DNA of 11,627 nucleotides from Planctomycetes bacterium GWF2_50_10 (GTDB lineage Bacteria; Planctomycetota; Phycisphaerae; Sedimentisphaerales; GWF2-50-10), in contig MHYB01000105.1 of the NCBI GenBank assembly GCA_001824635.1, forward strand, positions 1 to 11,627, given 5' to 3'. Each line of letters begins with the position of its first letter. Position 1 is the stretch's first letter. Positions 5,561 to 11,627 of this stretch are shown piece by piece. Under the pieces are notes generated by a model. That model was not told the origin of the DNA and did no database searches. It was given only the letters and a program-made list of their open reading frames with translations. The translations under genes were made by a program, and so were the position numbers.

Positions 5561-5576
5561 TGTTTCACGTGGAACA
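5561..5576. promoter_or_regulatory. parS: parS-like ParB-binding site 2
   Basis: TGTTTCACGTGGAACA keeps the central CACGTG and both half-sites of the parS consensus, a form found in many chromosomes. It lies 134 bases upstream of parB and 131 bases from the first site. The pair next to parB marks a centromere-like locus, usually origin-proximal. Confidence 0.9.
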
Positions 5577-5709
5577 CCGAAGTTTTTCTGACGTAATTAA
5601 AGTTTTCTGTGGAAAGATTCCGAGTTTATGGTAAAGAGTATACTCGAAGTTGTATCTATTATAGAGCGGCCTTTCGGAAGAGGCTTGGCACAGGAAGGAG
5701 CTTGAAAGC

Positions 5710-6672
5710 ATGTCTGAAGTGAAGAAAGATAAGCCAAAACATCTGGGCAGGGGGCTTGCATCCTTATTAAATCCTATGCCGCAGGTTGCACCTGAAATGC
5801 CCGCGCCGCTGGCCAATAGCCCTATAATACCCCAAATAGCACCGAAATTCCCCCCGGATACCCAGTTAAAAGAGGCTTTAAGGGACGTTTCGCTGTCGTT
5901 TATCAGCCCAAATCCGTACCAGCCGAGGACGCAATGGAATGAGGCTCAGCTAAACGAGTTGGCCCAGTCCATAAAGGCGAACGGCCTGATACATCCTATA
6001 ATAGTGCGTCAGAACGGGATGAATTTTGAGATCATAGCCGGCGAGCGGCGATTCAGGGCGGCGCAGCTGCTTGGGTGGGAAAAGATTCCTTGTATTCTCC
6101 GCAAAGCCACTGATGAGCAGATGCATGAACTAGCCCTGGTTGAAAATATAAACCGTTCGGACCTCAATCCTATTGAGCGGGCAAAGGCTTACCAGAGGTA
6201 TGTCCAGAGCTTTAATCTCACGCAGGCCGAGGCGGCCAAGAGGCTTGGCGAGGATCGTAGCGTTGTTGCTAACTTCTTGCGGTTACTGGACTTACCAGAA
6301 GATATAAAACAGATGCTCGTCTCTGAACAGCTCTCAATGGGCCATGCCAGGGCGATACTTGGGCTGCCTACTGATGAGCTTAGGCGCAAGCTGGCCAACA
6401 GGGCACTGGCAGGGCGGCTAAGTGTACGGGAAGTGGAAAGGCTGGTAAAGAAATTCTCGTCAGAGCCGACGGAAATAAAGGAAAACATCAATATTAAGGC
6501 CCCCAATATCATAGATCTGGAAAACAGACTAAGGCGGGAGCTGGGGACAAAAGTTTCCATAGAAACACGCAGATCGGGGCAAAAGGGTAAGATCGTTATT
6601 GAATTCGCCTCGTTAGATGAATTCGAGAGAATCGCACAGAAGTTGGGCGTGGAGCAGTTTGAAGAAGTTTAA
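5710..6672 (+). CDS. parB: Chromosome-partitioning protein ParB
   Basis: This 320-residue ParB has the expected order of parts. HLGRGLASLL (11-20) is the N-terminal ParA-interacting motif. A Pro-rich linker (about 22-50) follows. The CTP-binding ParB/Srx-like domain (about 60-155) contains GERRFRA (111-117) and ENINRSDLNPIE (145-156). The helix-turn-helix that reads parS is at about 170-190 (LTQAEAAKRLGEDRSVVANFL), and the C-terminal dimerisation domain spans about 265-315. ParB binds parS, closes as a CTP-dependent sliding clamp and organises the origin region for segregation. ATG at 5710 is preceded by GGAAGGAG about nine bases upstream. Two parS-like sites lie just upstream. Unusually, parA is not next to it: the upstream neighbour is a divergent MarR-type gene and the downstream one a peptidyl-prolyl isomerase. 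Confidence 0.96.
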   Translation: MSEVKKDKPKHLGRGLASLLNPMPQVAPEMPAPLANSPIIPQIAPKFPPDTQLKEALRDVSLSFISPNPYQPRTQWNEAQLNELAQSIKANGLIHPIIVRQNGMNFEIIAGERRFRAAQLLGWEKIPCILRKATDEQMHELALVENINRSDLNPIERAKAYQRYVQSFNLTQAEAAKRLGEDRSVVANFLRLLDLPEDIKQMLVSEQLSMGHARAILGLPTDELRRKLANRALAGRLSVREVERLVKKFSSEPTEIKENINIKAPNIIDLENRLRRELGTKVSIETRRSGQKGKIVIEFASLDEFERIAQKLGVEQFEEV

Positions 6673-6676
6673 AGCC

Positions 6677-6725
6677 GCAAATCCGAAATCCGAAGCTCGA
6701 AATCCGAAACAAATTCAAAATTCTA
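6677..6725 (+). repeat. Post-stop intergenic repeat, copy 1 (after parB)
   Basis: Starting five bases after the parB stop, the unit 'aaatccgaa' occurs three times (around 6679, 6686 and 6700), ending in 'aaatccgaaacaaattc'. The same wording follows the next two genes. Each copy lies directly after a stop codon and on the coding strand. Confidence 0.75.
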
Positions 6726-6839
6726 AGCGCAAATAACAAAACAAGGTAACGGCTGCGCGAGTTTGTTAAATATCTACTTATTTTGTGCTGAAGTTTTGCT
6801 TACTTGGGGTGTAAGTACTTCGTCTGCGATTGAATATTC

Positions 6840-6868
6840 TTGACAGGGTAGTTGTTAAGTGGAACAAT
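6840..6868 (+). promoter_or_regulatory. Putative sigma-70 promoter of the peptidyl-prolyl isomerase gene
   Basis: A perfect -35 TTGACA at 6840-6845 is followed after 17 bases by AACAAT (6863-6868), a four-of-six match to the -10 box. Transcription would start about 20 bases before the ATG at 6897. The gene therefore appears to have its own promoter, separate from parB. Confidence 0.6.
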
Positions 6869-6896
6869 ATCCCTTCTAAATTTTGAAAGGAAAATA

Positions 6897-7973
6897 ATGA
6901 AACTTTACGCTATCGCATTTTTGGCTGTTTTGGCTGTGGCAACCTGTTACGGAGCCGACGCCAATGCACCGGTTACAGAAAGCAAGGATACATCCGCTGT
7001 AAATGACAGTATTGCTGTTACCGTTGATGGCCAAAATATCATGGAAAGCGATATAACAAAGAAAATCGAGCCGAGATTGAAGGCGACAAAGGGCCAGGTT
7101 CCGCCACAGTATGAAGCTGAGTATAAGGCACAGCTTCGCAAAAGAGCCGTTGAAGGGCTTGTGGTAGAGGCTGTACTTGACAAGAAGATCAAGGAGCAGA
7201 ATATCGCTATCAGCGACGATGAGATCAAGGCTGAGATGGAGAAACAGCTCAAGCAGCAGAACATGACCGAAGAGGATCTCAAGAAGATATTGACTATGTA
7301 CGGGCTGAGCTTTGATGATTATAAAGCACAGCTGAAAAAGGGTTTAGCGTATCAAAAGATGCTTGACTCAAAGATGGCAGGGCAGGCTGATGTAAACGAT
7401 GCACAAGCCAAGGAGTATTATGAAAAGAATCCGGCTGAGTTCAAGACTCCTGAACAGGTGCGTGCAAGTCATATACTAATAAGCACGCGCTCAACCGATC
7501 CTAATGCTGACGCTAACAGCGTAAAGGCAGCGGCTAAGAAAAAGGCTGATGAATTAATGGCCCAGATCAAGAACGGTGCAGATTTTGCGGAACTGGCGAA
7601 AGCTAATTCCTCATGCCCATCAAAGGATCGCGGTGGTGACCTGGGCTTTTTCGGCAAGGGCCAGATGGTTCCTGAATTTGATGCGGTTGCATTCAGTATG
7701 AAAGTAGGGGATGTAAACGGCCCAGTTGAGACGCAGTTTGGCTACCATATTATTAAGGTAACAGAGCACAAGGACCCAAACACGACGACTTTAGAGCAGG
7801 CTTTGCCGCAAATCAAAGAGAAACTTGCCGCTGAGAAGAAGGGCAAGCTAGCACAGGTCTATGTAGAGCAGCTTAAGTCTGAAGCGAAGATAGTGTACCC
7901 GGCCGGCAAAGAGCCTAATGCACCGCCAAAGGCTATCATTGGTGCAAAGCCTGAGGACGCAAATAAGAATTAA
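6897..7973 (+). CDS. Secreted SurA/PpiC-type peptidyl-prolyl cis-trans isomerase
   Basis: The protein has 358 residues from ATG at 6897, which has GAAAGGA six bases upstream. An in-frame TTG at 6852 overlaps the putative promoter and is rejected. Residues 1-20 are a signal peptide, with likely cleavage near CYGA-DAN; the Thr before Cys17 makes a lipobox unlikely. Residues about 36-170 form a helical, Lys/Glu-rich SurA/PrsA-type chaperone domain (SIAVTVDGQNIMESDI is its usual opening). A PpiC rotamase (parvulin) domain covers about 185-295, from VRASHILIS to FGYHIIKV, including the GGDLGFFGKGQMVPEFD segment. A Lys-rich helical tail follows. Such proteins act outside the cytoplasm, catalysing prolyl isomerisation and helping exported proteins fold. 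Whether this one is a SurA-like chaperone for outer-membrane proteins or a PrsA-like foldase cannot be decided by eye. The parB neighbour is probably functionally unrelated. Confidence 0.92.
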   Translation: MKLYAIAFLAVLAVATCYGADANAPVTESKDTSAVNDSIAVTVDGQNIMESDITKKIEPRLKATKGQVPPQYEAEYKAQLRKRAVEGLVVEAVLDKKIKEQNIAISDDEIKAEMEKQLKQQNMTEEDLKKILTMYGLSFDDYKAQLKKGLAYQKMLDSKMAGQADVNDAQAKEYYEKNPAEFKTPEQVRASHILISTRSTDPNADANSVKAAAKKKADELMAQIKNGADFAELAKANSSCPSKDRGGDLGFFGKGQMVPEFDAVAFSMKVGDVNGPVETQFGYHIIKVTEHKDPNTTTLEQALPQIKEKLAAEKKGKLAQVYVEQLKSEAKIVYPAGKEPNAPPKAIIGAKPEDANKN

Positions 7974-7981
7974 CAAAGTAA

Positions 7982-8015
7982 AAGCTCGAAATCCGAAACT
8001 CGAAGTCCGAAACAA
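7982..8015 (+). repeat. Post-stop intergenic repeat, copy 2 (after the isomerase gene)
   Basis: 'agctcgaaatccgaaac' followed by 'tcgaagtccgaaacaa' begins about eight bases after the stop codon. It matches part of the copy after parB ('agctcgaaatccgaaac') and the copy after the thioesterase gene. Confidence 0.75.
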
Positions 8016-8019
8016 TATT

Positions 8020-8083
8020 AAATGATCAAAAAATAAATGATCAAAACAAAACTCACGGCAGCCCTGGGCTTGTTTGATCATTT
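8020..8083 (+). repeat. AAATGATCAAA direct and inverted repeats
   Basis: AAATGATCAAA occurs at 8020-8030 and 8035-8045, and its reverse complement TTTGATCATTT at 8073-8083. The second and third copies can form an 11-base stem around a 27-base loop. The loop itself holds the small palindrome AGCC-CTG-GGCT. The structure sits between the repeat after the isomerase gene and that gene's terminator, so it may be part of an extended 3' end. Confidence 0.6.
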
Positions 8084-8091
8084 GGATTTAG

Positions 8092-8129
8092 AAAACCCTT
8101 GGAATTCTATATTTCAAGGGTTTTTTATT
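8092..8129 (+). terminator. Intrinsic terminator after the isomerase gene
   Basis: AAAACCCTTG (8092-8101) pairs with CAAGGGTTTT (8115-8124) around a 13-base loop, and the T-run continues to 8126 followed by ATT. It ends rightward transcription from the isomerase gene. The A-rich left arm could also let it work leftward, though no leftward gene is seen. Confidence 0.85.
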
Positions 8130-8195
8130 GGACTAAAAGGGCGTTATCAATACTGGTATTGCATTTTATGGCTTTGGTGTTATGCTTATCAGATT

Positions 8196-8630
8196 ATGGA
8201 ATTTCCAGACTGCACAAAAATAAAGAGCAATACGATCCGCATCGTTCCTCGTTATAACGAGACTGATAAAGCGGGTATCGTTCACAACAGCGTCTATTCG
8301 ATTTACTGGGAACTTGCCCGTACTGAACTGCTGCGTGCGAACGGCCTGGCTTACAGCGATCTTGAAAAGTCGGGTGTGTTTTTCGTAGTGGCTGAGCTTG
8401 GGGTAAAATTCCGCCGGCCCGCTACCTACGATGAACCTTGCCTGATAACAGCGACCTGCTCAGAAGTAACAGCTGCAAAGGTTGTTCACCAGTACAGGAT
8501 GATAAGGGAAGCGGATCAAATCCTTATAGCAGAAGGGTTTACCATGCTGGCGTGCGTCGATACCGCTGGAAAGATCCGCCGTGTACCGGAGTTTATGTAC
8601 CCCTCTGAAGAGGAAAATCTGAAATCCTAA
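8196..8630 (+). CDS. 4-hydroxybenzoyl-CoA thioesterase family (hotdog-fold) acyl-CoA thioesterase
   Basis: The protein has 144 residues from ATG at 8196, the usual length of YbgC/FcbC-like thioesterases. The segment RYNETDKAGIVHNSVYSIYWE (19-39) is the family signature, with the catalytic Asp24 and the following G-I-V-H-N loop. VFFVVAELGVKFRRPATYDE (61-80) is the next conserved strand region. These enzymes hydrolyse acyl-CoA or acyl-ACP thioesters in the cytoplasm, and the substrate cannot be predicted. A longer frame opens at 8037, but that start lies inside an inverted repeat and the frame runs through the 8092-8129 terminator; its extra 53 residues look like translated intergenic DNA. The ATG at 8196 has no strong Shine-Dalgarno, so the exact start is the least certain part. 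It lies just before the candidate origin region. Confidence 0.88.
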   Translation: MEFPDCTKIKSNTIRIVPRYNETDKAGIVHNSVYSIYWELARTELLRANGLAYSDLEKSGVFFVVAELGVKFRRPATYDEPCLITATCSEVTAAKVVHQYRMIREADQILIAEGFTMLACVDTAGKIRRVPEFMYPSEEENLKS

Positions 8631-8657
8631 GCACGAAATCCGAAACAAATTCCAAAG
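8631..8657 (+). repeat. Post-stop intergenic repeat, copy 3 (after the thioesterase gene)
   Basis: 'gcacgaaatccgaaacaaattcc' starts immediately after the TAA stop and shares 'cgaaatccgaaacaaattc' with the copy after parB. This is the third successive gene on the plus strand with this repeat next to its stop codon. Confidence 0.75.
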
Positions 8658-8681
8658 GGTAAAATAAAAAAATAAAGGCAA

Positions 8682-8706
8682 CACGGCCTAGCTGCGCTAG
8701 ACCGTG
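8682..8706. other. Strong imperfect hairpin at the left edge of the candidate origin
   Basis: CACGG (8682-8686) plus CTAGC (8688-8692) pair with GCTAG (8696-8700) plus CCGTG (8702-8706) around a TGC triloop, with one C/A mismatch. A short CCAC-aaac-GTGG follows at 8707-8718. No T-run follows on the plus strand. On the minus strand T-rich sequence follows only after several bases, and no leftward gene ends here. It could be a weak terminator for the thioesterase gene or part of the origin. Confidence 0.5.
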
Positions 8707-8749
8707 CCACAAACGTGGAAAACGGTCGTTAAAACAACAGAAGTTGTGA

Positions 8750-9010
8750 ACATTGGTGTTGATAACCTGTTGGGTATAGTGTTAGGTCTATAATGTTTTG
8801 GGTATTAACACTGGCCGGGGCGAAAAGGGCTGTGTAAACAGCATAGGCTTTAATAGCTCTGCTAACATGTTATCCACACGGCAGGGCGGGCTGGATGATG
8901 ACGTAAATATTGTGTTTTTAAAGCGTTACGGCAGCCAATCTGGAGTGAATAACATTGTTAAATGCCTATATGAATTAATAATACTATCTAATTAAATACA
9001 TATAGGAAGA
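8750..9010. other. oriC: Candidate chromosomal replication origin (oriC)
   Basis: Within the gene-free 565 bases before dnaN there is one perfect DnaA box, TTATCCACA, at 8870-8878. One-mismatch boxes on the other strand are TGTTGATAA (8757-8765) and AGTGAATAA (8944-8952). A very AT-rich stretch at about 8950-9005 could serve as the unwinding element. Bacterial origins commonly lie next to dnaN, and parS sites here are only about 3 kb away. dnaA itself is not in the window. One perfect box plus weak ones is modest evidence, so this is a candidate only. Confidence 0.55.
8870..8878 (+). promoter_or_regulatory. DnaA box (perfect match)
   Basis: TTATCCACA is identical to the strict consensus DnaA-binding site. 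It lies in the intergenic region upstream of dnaN, where it could serve origin firing, DnaA control of dnaN, or both. It is the only exact match I found in the window. Confidence 0.75.
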
Positions 9011-9013
9011 GAC

Positions 9014-9042
9014 TTGTGAAAAGGGGCTGACGCTTTTATGAG
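9014..9042 (+). promoter_or_regulatory. Weak candidate promoter for dnaN
   Basis: TTGTGA (9014-9019), 17 bases, then TATGAG (9037-9042) match the sigma-70 boxes at four of six positions each. This would leave a leader of about 150 bases before dnaN. I saw no better match nearer the gene. Confidence 0.25.
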
Positions 9043-9195
9043 AAAAGGCCCGAGATGTACAGATTTAGCTTTTCAAAATACCTTATCTTGTGTACATTCT
9101 TAGGACGATTTAAAAAGCGGGATTCTAAAGTTAGTTCCCGTGTACGGGTAAAGCAACTTGATGGGTGATTTAGAAAGATAACGAAGGGATTGGCT

Positions 9196-10302
9196 ATGAA
9201 GGTGAATTTCAACACTGCAGCATTGCAGGAGGCACTGGCCCTGGTTACATCCATTGTTCCAAGCAGGACGCCAAAACCCATCCTGAGGTGCATCAAGCTT
9301 GTGGCTGAAGGCGACAGCGTGAAGATGTGCGCTACCGATCTTGAAGTAGGTATCACATACATTATAACACAGGTCGAGGTTTCAAAACCCGGTACTATTG
9401 TCATCCCGGCGGACAAGTTCGCATCCATCGTTCGCGAGAGCATAGATGACAGCATTAGTCTTGAAGCAAGTGAGTCGTCATGCCAAATTCGCGGCAAAGA
9501 CAGTTTCTTTACAATTTATGCCCATGATGTTTCGCAGTTTCCGGCCACTGCTGATTTTGAAGGCGAGGCGGCTGTTGAACTTTCGCTTCCCAATATGCAC
9601 ACAGCCATCGAGCAGACACTTTTCGCCACTGCAAGGGAAAGTACCCGTTATGCAATAAACGGCGTGCTGTGGGAGGTTCAAGGTAAAAAGCTTAACCTGG
9701 TAGCGACAGACGGAAGGCGGCTAAGCAGGTGCAAAGTAGATCTTATCTCGGCAGGGGAGCCGGGCCTGGGTGACAGACGAATAATCGTGCCTGCAAAGAC
9801 CATGAGCCTTCTGGCAAAGCTTAGCGGGACGGATAAAGATCAGGTAAGCGTAAAATTAGTTGATAACCAGATCGTCTTTAAATGCTGCTCGGCGGTAATA
9901 AGTTCAAACCTTGTAGAAGGCAACTTCCCCAAGTATGACGATATTATACCACATGATTACAATAGCAAGCTCAGTCTTAATACAGATTCGGTGCTCAGTG
10001 CAGTAAGAAGGGCGGCTTTACTTACAAACGAAGACAGCAAGGGCATAAAGCTTGCGATAAGCAAAAACGCCATGACGTTTACCTCGCGCGCACCGGAAAC
10101 GGGCGATGCCCAGATCGATATGTCGGTCGATTACAGTGGTGCTCCTATTGAAATAGGGTTTAACCCCGCATTTCTGCTGGACGTATTGAAGGTAATAAAG
10201 ACATCAGAGTTTGACTTTGAATTTGGCCAATCCGACAGGCCCGGGCTTATCAAGAGCGGGCCAAATTATCTTTACGTTGTGATGCCTATTAACCTGGGAT
10301 AA
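9196..10302 (+). CDS. dnaN: DNA polymerase III beta subunit (sliding clamp)
   Basis: This 368-residue clamp is of standard length. Three clamp domains are recognisable. The first opens MKVNFNTAALQEALALVTSIVPSRTPKPIL. The second contains YAINGVLWE and ATDGRRLSRCK. The third follows EGNFPKYDDIIP and ends with YLYVVMPINLG, close to the conserved C-terminus of bacterial beta clamps. The ring-shaped dimer encircles DNA and tethers the replicative polymerase and other clamp-binding proteins. ATG at 9196 has GAAGGGA about eight bases upstream; the in-frame TTG six bases earlier is too close to that site. It is followed on the same strand by dciA after 65 bases and then gyrB. Upstream is the candidate origin rather than dnaA. 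Confidence 0.97.
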   Translation: MKVNFNTAALQEALALVTSIVPSRTPKPILRCIKLVAEGDSVKMCATDLEVGITYIITQVEVSKPGTIVIPADKFASIVRESIDDSISLEASESSCQIRGKDSFFTIYAHDVSQFPATADFEGEAAVELSLPNMHTAIEQTLFATARESTRYAINGVLWEVQGKKLNLVATDGRRLSRCKVDLISAGEPGLGDRRIIVPAKTMSLLAKLSGTDKDQVSVKLVDNQIVFKCCSAVISSNLVEGNFPKYDDIIPHDYNSKLSLNTDSVLSAVRRAALLTNEDSKGIKLAISKNAMTFTSRAPETGDAQIDMSVDYSGAPIEIGFNPAFLLDVLKVIKTSEFDFEFGQSDRPGLIKSGPNYLYVVMPINLG

Positions 10303-10367
10303 GAAACCAGCACGCTGGTACAGCGTAGAGTAATAGTGAAACTGAGGTTACGAGTAGTTAGATCAAG

Positions 10368-10709
10368 ATGTCAAGGGAAGACGACATACCTGTGCTTGCT
10401 CGATACCTGGTGAAACAGGAGAGAAAGCCTGTAAAACTGGGCATGGCTATCGAGGAACTTTTCAATACGCAACTCAAGCCCAGGTACAGACAATGTGAGC
10501 GTATAGAAGAGATCTGGAATGAGATAATCGATGAGTCGCTTGCCGGTCATTGCAGGTGCGGGGGGATCAAAGGCGGGGTGGTAGAGGTAAAGGTTGATTC
10601 GCCGGTTTACAGTTATCAGTTGAGCCTTGTGAGCGGCACATTGCTGGAGCGGATTCGCGAGATGGCGCCGGGTCTTAAAGCCAAGAAGATCAAAGTAGTT
10701 CTAGGATAA
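10368..10709 (+). CDS. dciA: DciA (DUF721), replicative helicase-loading factor
   Basis: This 113-residue protein shows the DUF721 pattern: an N-terminal helix region (MAIEELFNTQLKPR, about 25-39), IEEIWNEIIDESLAGHC (46-62) with the conserved Trp, then GGVVEVKVDSPVYSYQLSLVSGTLLERI (about 69-96). DciA is the ancestral loader or recruiter of the DnaB helicase in bacteria that lack DnaC or DnaI, and it commonly lies near dnaN and gyrB, as here. The function is inferred from the family and the neighbours. No clear Shine-Dalgarno precedes ATG 10368, so translation may depend on coupling with dnaN, although a 65-base gap separates them. A small CCAGC-ac-GCTGG palindrome is in that gap. The Cys residues (43, 62, 64) are not a family hallmark that I know. 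Confidence 0.85.
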   Translation: MSREDDIPVLARYLVKQERKPVKLGMAIEELFNTQLKPRYRQCERIEEIWNEIIDESLAGHCRCGGIKGGVVEVKVDSPVYSYQLSLVSGTLLERIREMAPGLKAKKIKVVLG

Positions 10710-10762
10710 GAATACAGAAGACAGAATTCAGAAGTCTGAAGAAAAGAAGAGAAGCAGAGAAA

Positions 10763-11627
10763 ATGACAGAGCCGCAACAATATAACGCAAGTAATATTAA
10801 AATTCTTGAAGGCCTTGAGGCTGTTCGCAAAAGGCCCGACATGTACATCGGCGACAGGCAGCAGAACGGGCTTCATCATCTCGTGTACGAAGTGTTCGAT
10901 AATAGTGTCGATGAAGCACTGGGCGGTTATTGCGACAAGATATTTGTCCGCATCCACATTGATGGTAGCTGCTCTGTAGAAGATAATGGCCGAGGCATCC
11001 CGGTAGAGATGCATGAAGAAGCCGGCAAGAGCGCACTGGAAGTTGTGCTTACCGTTCTTCACGCCGGCGGTAAATTTGATCATGACAGCTACAAGGTTTC
11101 GGGCGGACTTCACGGAGTCGGCGTAAGCGTTGTAAATGCGCTAAGCGAATGGCTCGAAGCCGATGTCTTCCGTAACGGCCAGCATTATAATTTCGCCTGT
11201 GCTCGTGGCGATACCTCAAAGCCCGTCCACGTTGTGGGCCCGACAACTAAACGCGGCACTAAAATAACATTCAAGCCCGACGAGGAAATATTCGGCGATA
11301 TCGAATTCGATTATGAAACGCTGGTTAAACGCATACGCGAACTGGCATATCTTAATGCCGGCATCAACATAACATTTCAGGACGATCGCAACGGCAAAAA
11401 GGATACATTCCATTTCGAAAACGGAATACGTGAATTCGTCGTCCATCTCAACGAAGGAAAAGAAGCCCTGCATCCAAATGTTATTTATATTACCAGGGAC
11501 GATCCAGAACAGAGGTTGAGCTGTGAAATAGCACTTCAGTATAACACCGGCTATACGGAAAATGTGCTGGCCTTCGCCAATAACATTCGCAACCCTGACG
11601 GCGGCACGCACCTGTCCGGTTTCAGAA
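10763..11627 (+). CDS. gyrB: DNA gyrase subunit B, N-terminal part (runs off the window)
   Basis: ATG at 10763 opens a frame that remains open to the right edge (288 codons; the rest is outside). The GHKL ATPase motifs are in order: EGLEAVRKRPDMYIG (16-30), EVFDNSVDEA (43-52) with catalytic Glu43 and Mg-binding Asn47, EDNGRGIPV (73-81), the ATP lid GGKFDHDSYKVSGGLHGVGV (102-121) and GGTHLSGFR (280-288). Asp26 replaces the Gly usual in the RPGMYIG motif. GyrB supplies ATPase energy for supercoiling by the GyrA2B2 complex; gyrA would be expected elsewhere or downstream. ParE is the alternative, but the dnaN-dciA-gyrB order favours gyrase. The ribosome binding site (GAGAAG region) is weak. The dciA-gyrB gap of 53 bases is purine-rich with GAAG repeats. 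Confidence 0.94.
   Translation, partial: MTEPQQYNASNIKILEGLEAVRKRPDMYIGDRQQNGLHHLVYEVFDNSVDEALGGYCDKIFVRIHIDGSCSVEDNGRGIPVEMHEEAGKSALEVVLTVLHAGGKFDHDSYKVSGGLHGVGVSVVNALSEWLEADVFRNGQHYNFACARGDTSKPVHVVGPTTKRGTKITFKPDEEIFGDIEFDYETLVKRIRELAYLNAGINITFQDDRNGKKDTFHFENGIREFVVHLNEGKEALHPNVIYITRDDPEQRLSCEIALQYNTGYTENVLAFANNIRNPDGGTHLSGFR

Larger units (their letters stand above)
5303..5709. other. Divergent intergenic region with parS sites, upstream of parB
   Basis: About 400 bases separate the MarR promoter from the parB start. The region holds two parS-like palindromes (annotated separately), a perfect GTAATC-ACT-GATTAC inverted repeat at 5456-5470 and the palindrome CATCGCGATG near 5514-5523. No gene is convincing here, and I could not assign a clear promoter for parB. 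Genes to the left run leftward and genes to the right run rightward. Confidence 0.6.

Noticed and set aside
8037..8195. N-terminal extension of the thioesterase frame
   Set aside because: The start lies inside an inverted repeat and the frame crosses the intrinsic terminator at 8092-8129. The family begins at the ATG at 8196.
8798..8995. 65-codon plus-strand frame in the candidate origin
   Set aside because: It depends on a TTG start without an RBS and covers the DnaA box and origin-like sequence; the translation shows no family.
10710..10762. GAAG-rich repeats between dciA and gyrB
   Set aside because: They are purine-rich sequence typical of a weak ribosome-binding region. The loose 'cagaag' repetition is too degenerate to call a repeat element and does not match the post-stop repeat family.

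Overview
The window looks like a chromosomal replication and segregation locus from a planctomycete-like bacterium, possibly in the Phycisphaerae/Sedimentisphaerales. It has a small, more AT-rich accessory patch at its left end. The assignment is an inference from three things: a chromosomal ParB with adjacent parS sites and a dnaN-dciA-gyrB cluster; a secreted protein with a very long Ser/Arg-rich stretch followed by a Tyr/His/Trp-rich stretch; and short 'cgaaatccgaaacaaatt' repeats after stop codons, which I recall as common in planctomycete DNA. No rRNA, tRNA, CRISPR array or transposase is visible.

Left block, 1-2480: a two-gene leftward operon encodes an AvcD-like protein (P-loop kinase-like domain fused to a deoxycytidylate deaminase domain, the architecture of known anti-phage dCTP/dCMP deaminases) and a 70-residue zinc-ribbon protein. 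The ribosome binding site of the second gene overlaps the stop codon of the first, and a strong intrinsic terminator closes the unit. Upstream lie about 560 bases without a gene, including a very G-rich tract on the transcribed strand that could form a G-quadruplex. Known AvcD proteins are held inactive by a small RNA encoded beside them, so this leader is the place to look for one. This is the best candidate for a little-described system in the window.

Second block, 2408-5302: a leftward set consists of a MarR-type regulator with a textbook sigma-70 promoter, a 25-codon ORF with a strong ribosome binding site, a hairpin, and a large secreted low-complexity/TPR protein ending at a strong terminator.

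Third block, 5303-11627: everything runs rightward. The intergenic region before parB carries two parS-like palindromes. ParB (with no parA beside it), a secreted SurA/PpiC-type peptidyl-prolyl isomerase and a 4HBT thioesterase follow. Next is a 565-base gene-free region with one perfect DnaA box, two near matches and an AT-rich stretch, which is a reasonable oriC candidate. Then come dnaN, dciA (DUF721) and the first 288 codons of gyrB, which runs off the right edge. Clamp, helicase-loading factor and gyrase form a replication cluster, and ParB/parS would segregate the newly copied origin region. The switch from leftward to rightward genes at about 5250-5710 fits an origin-proximal location.
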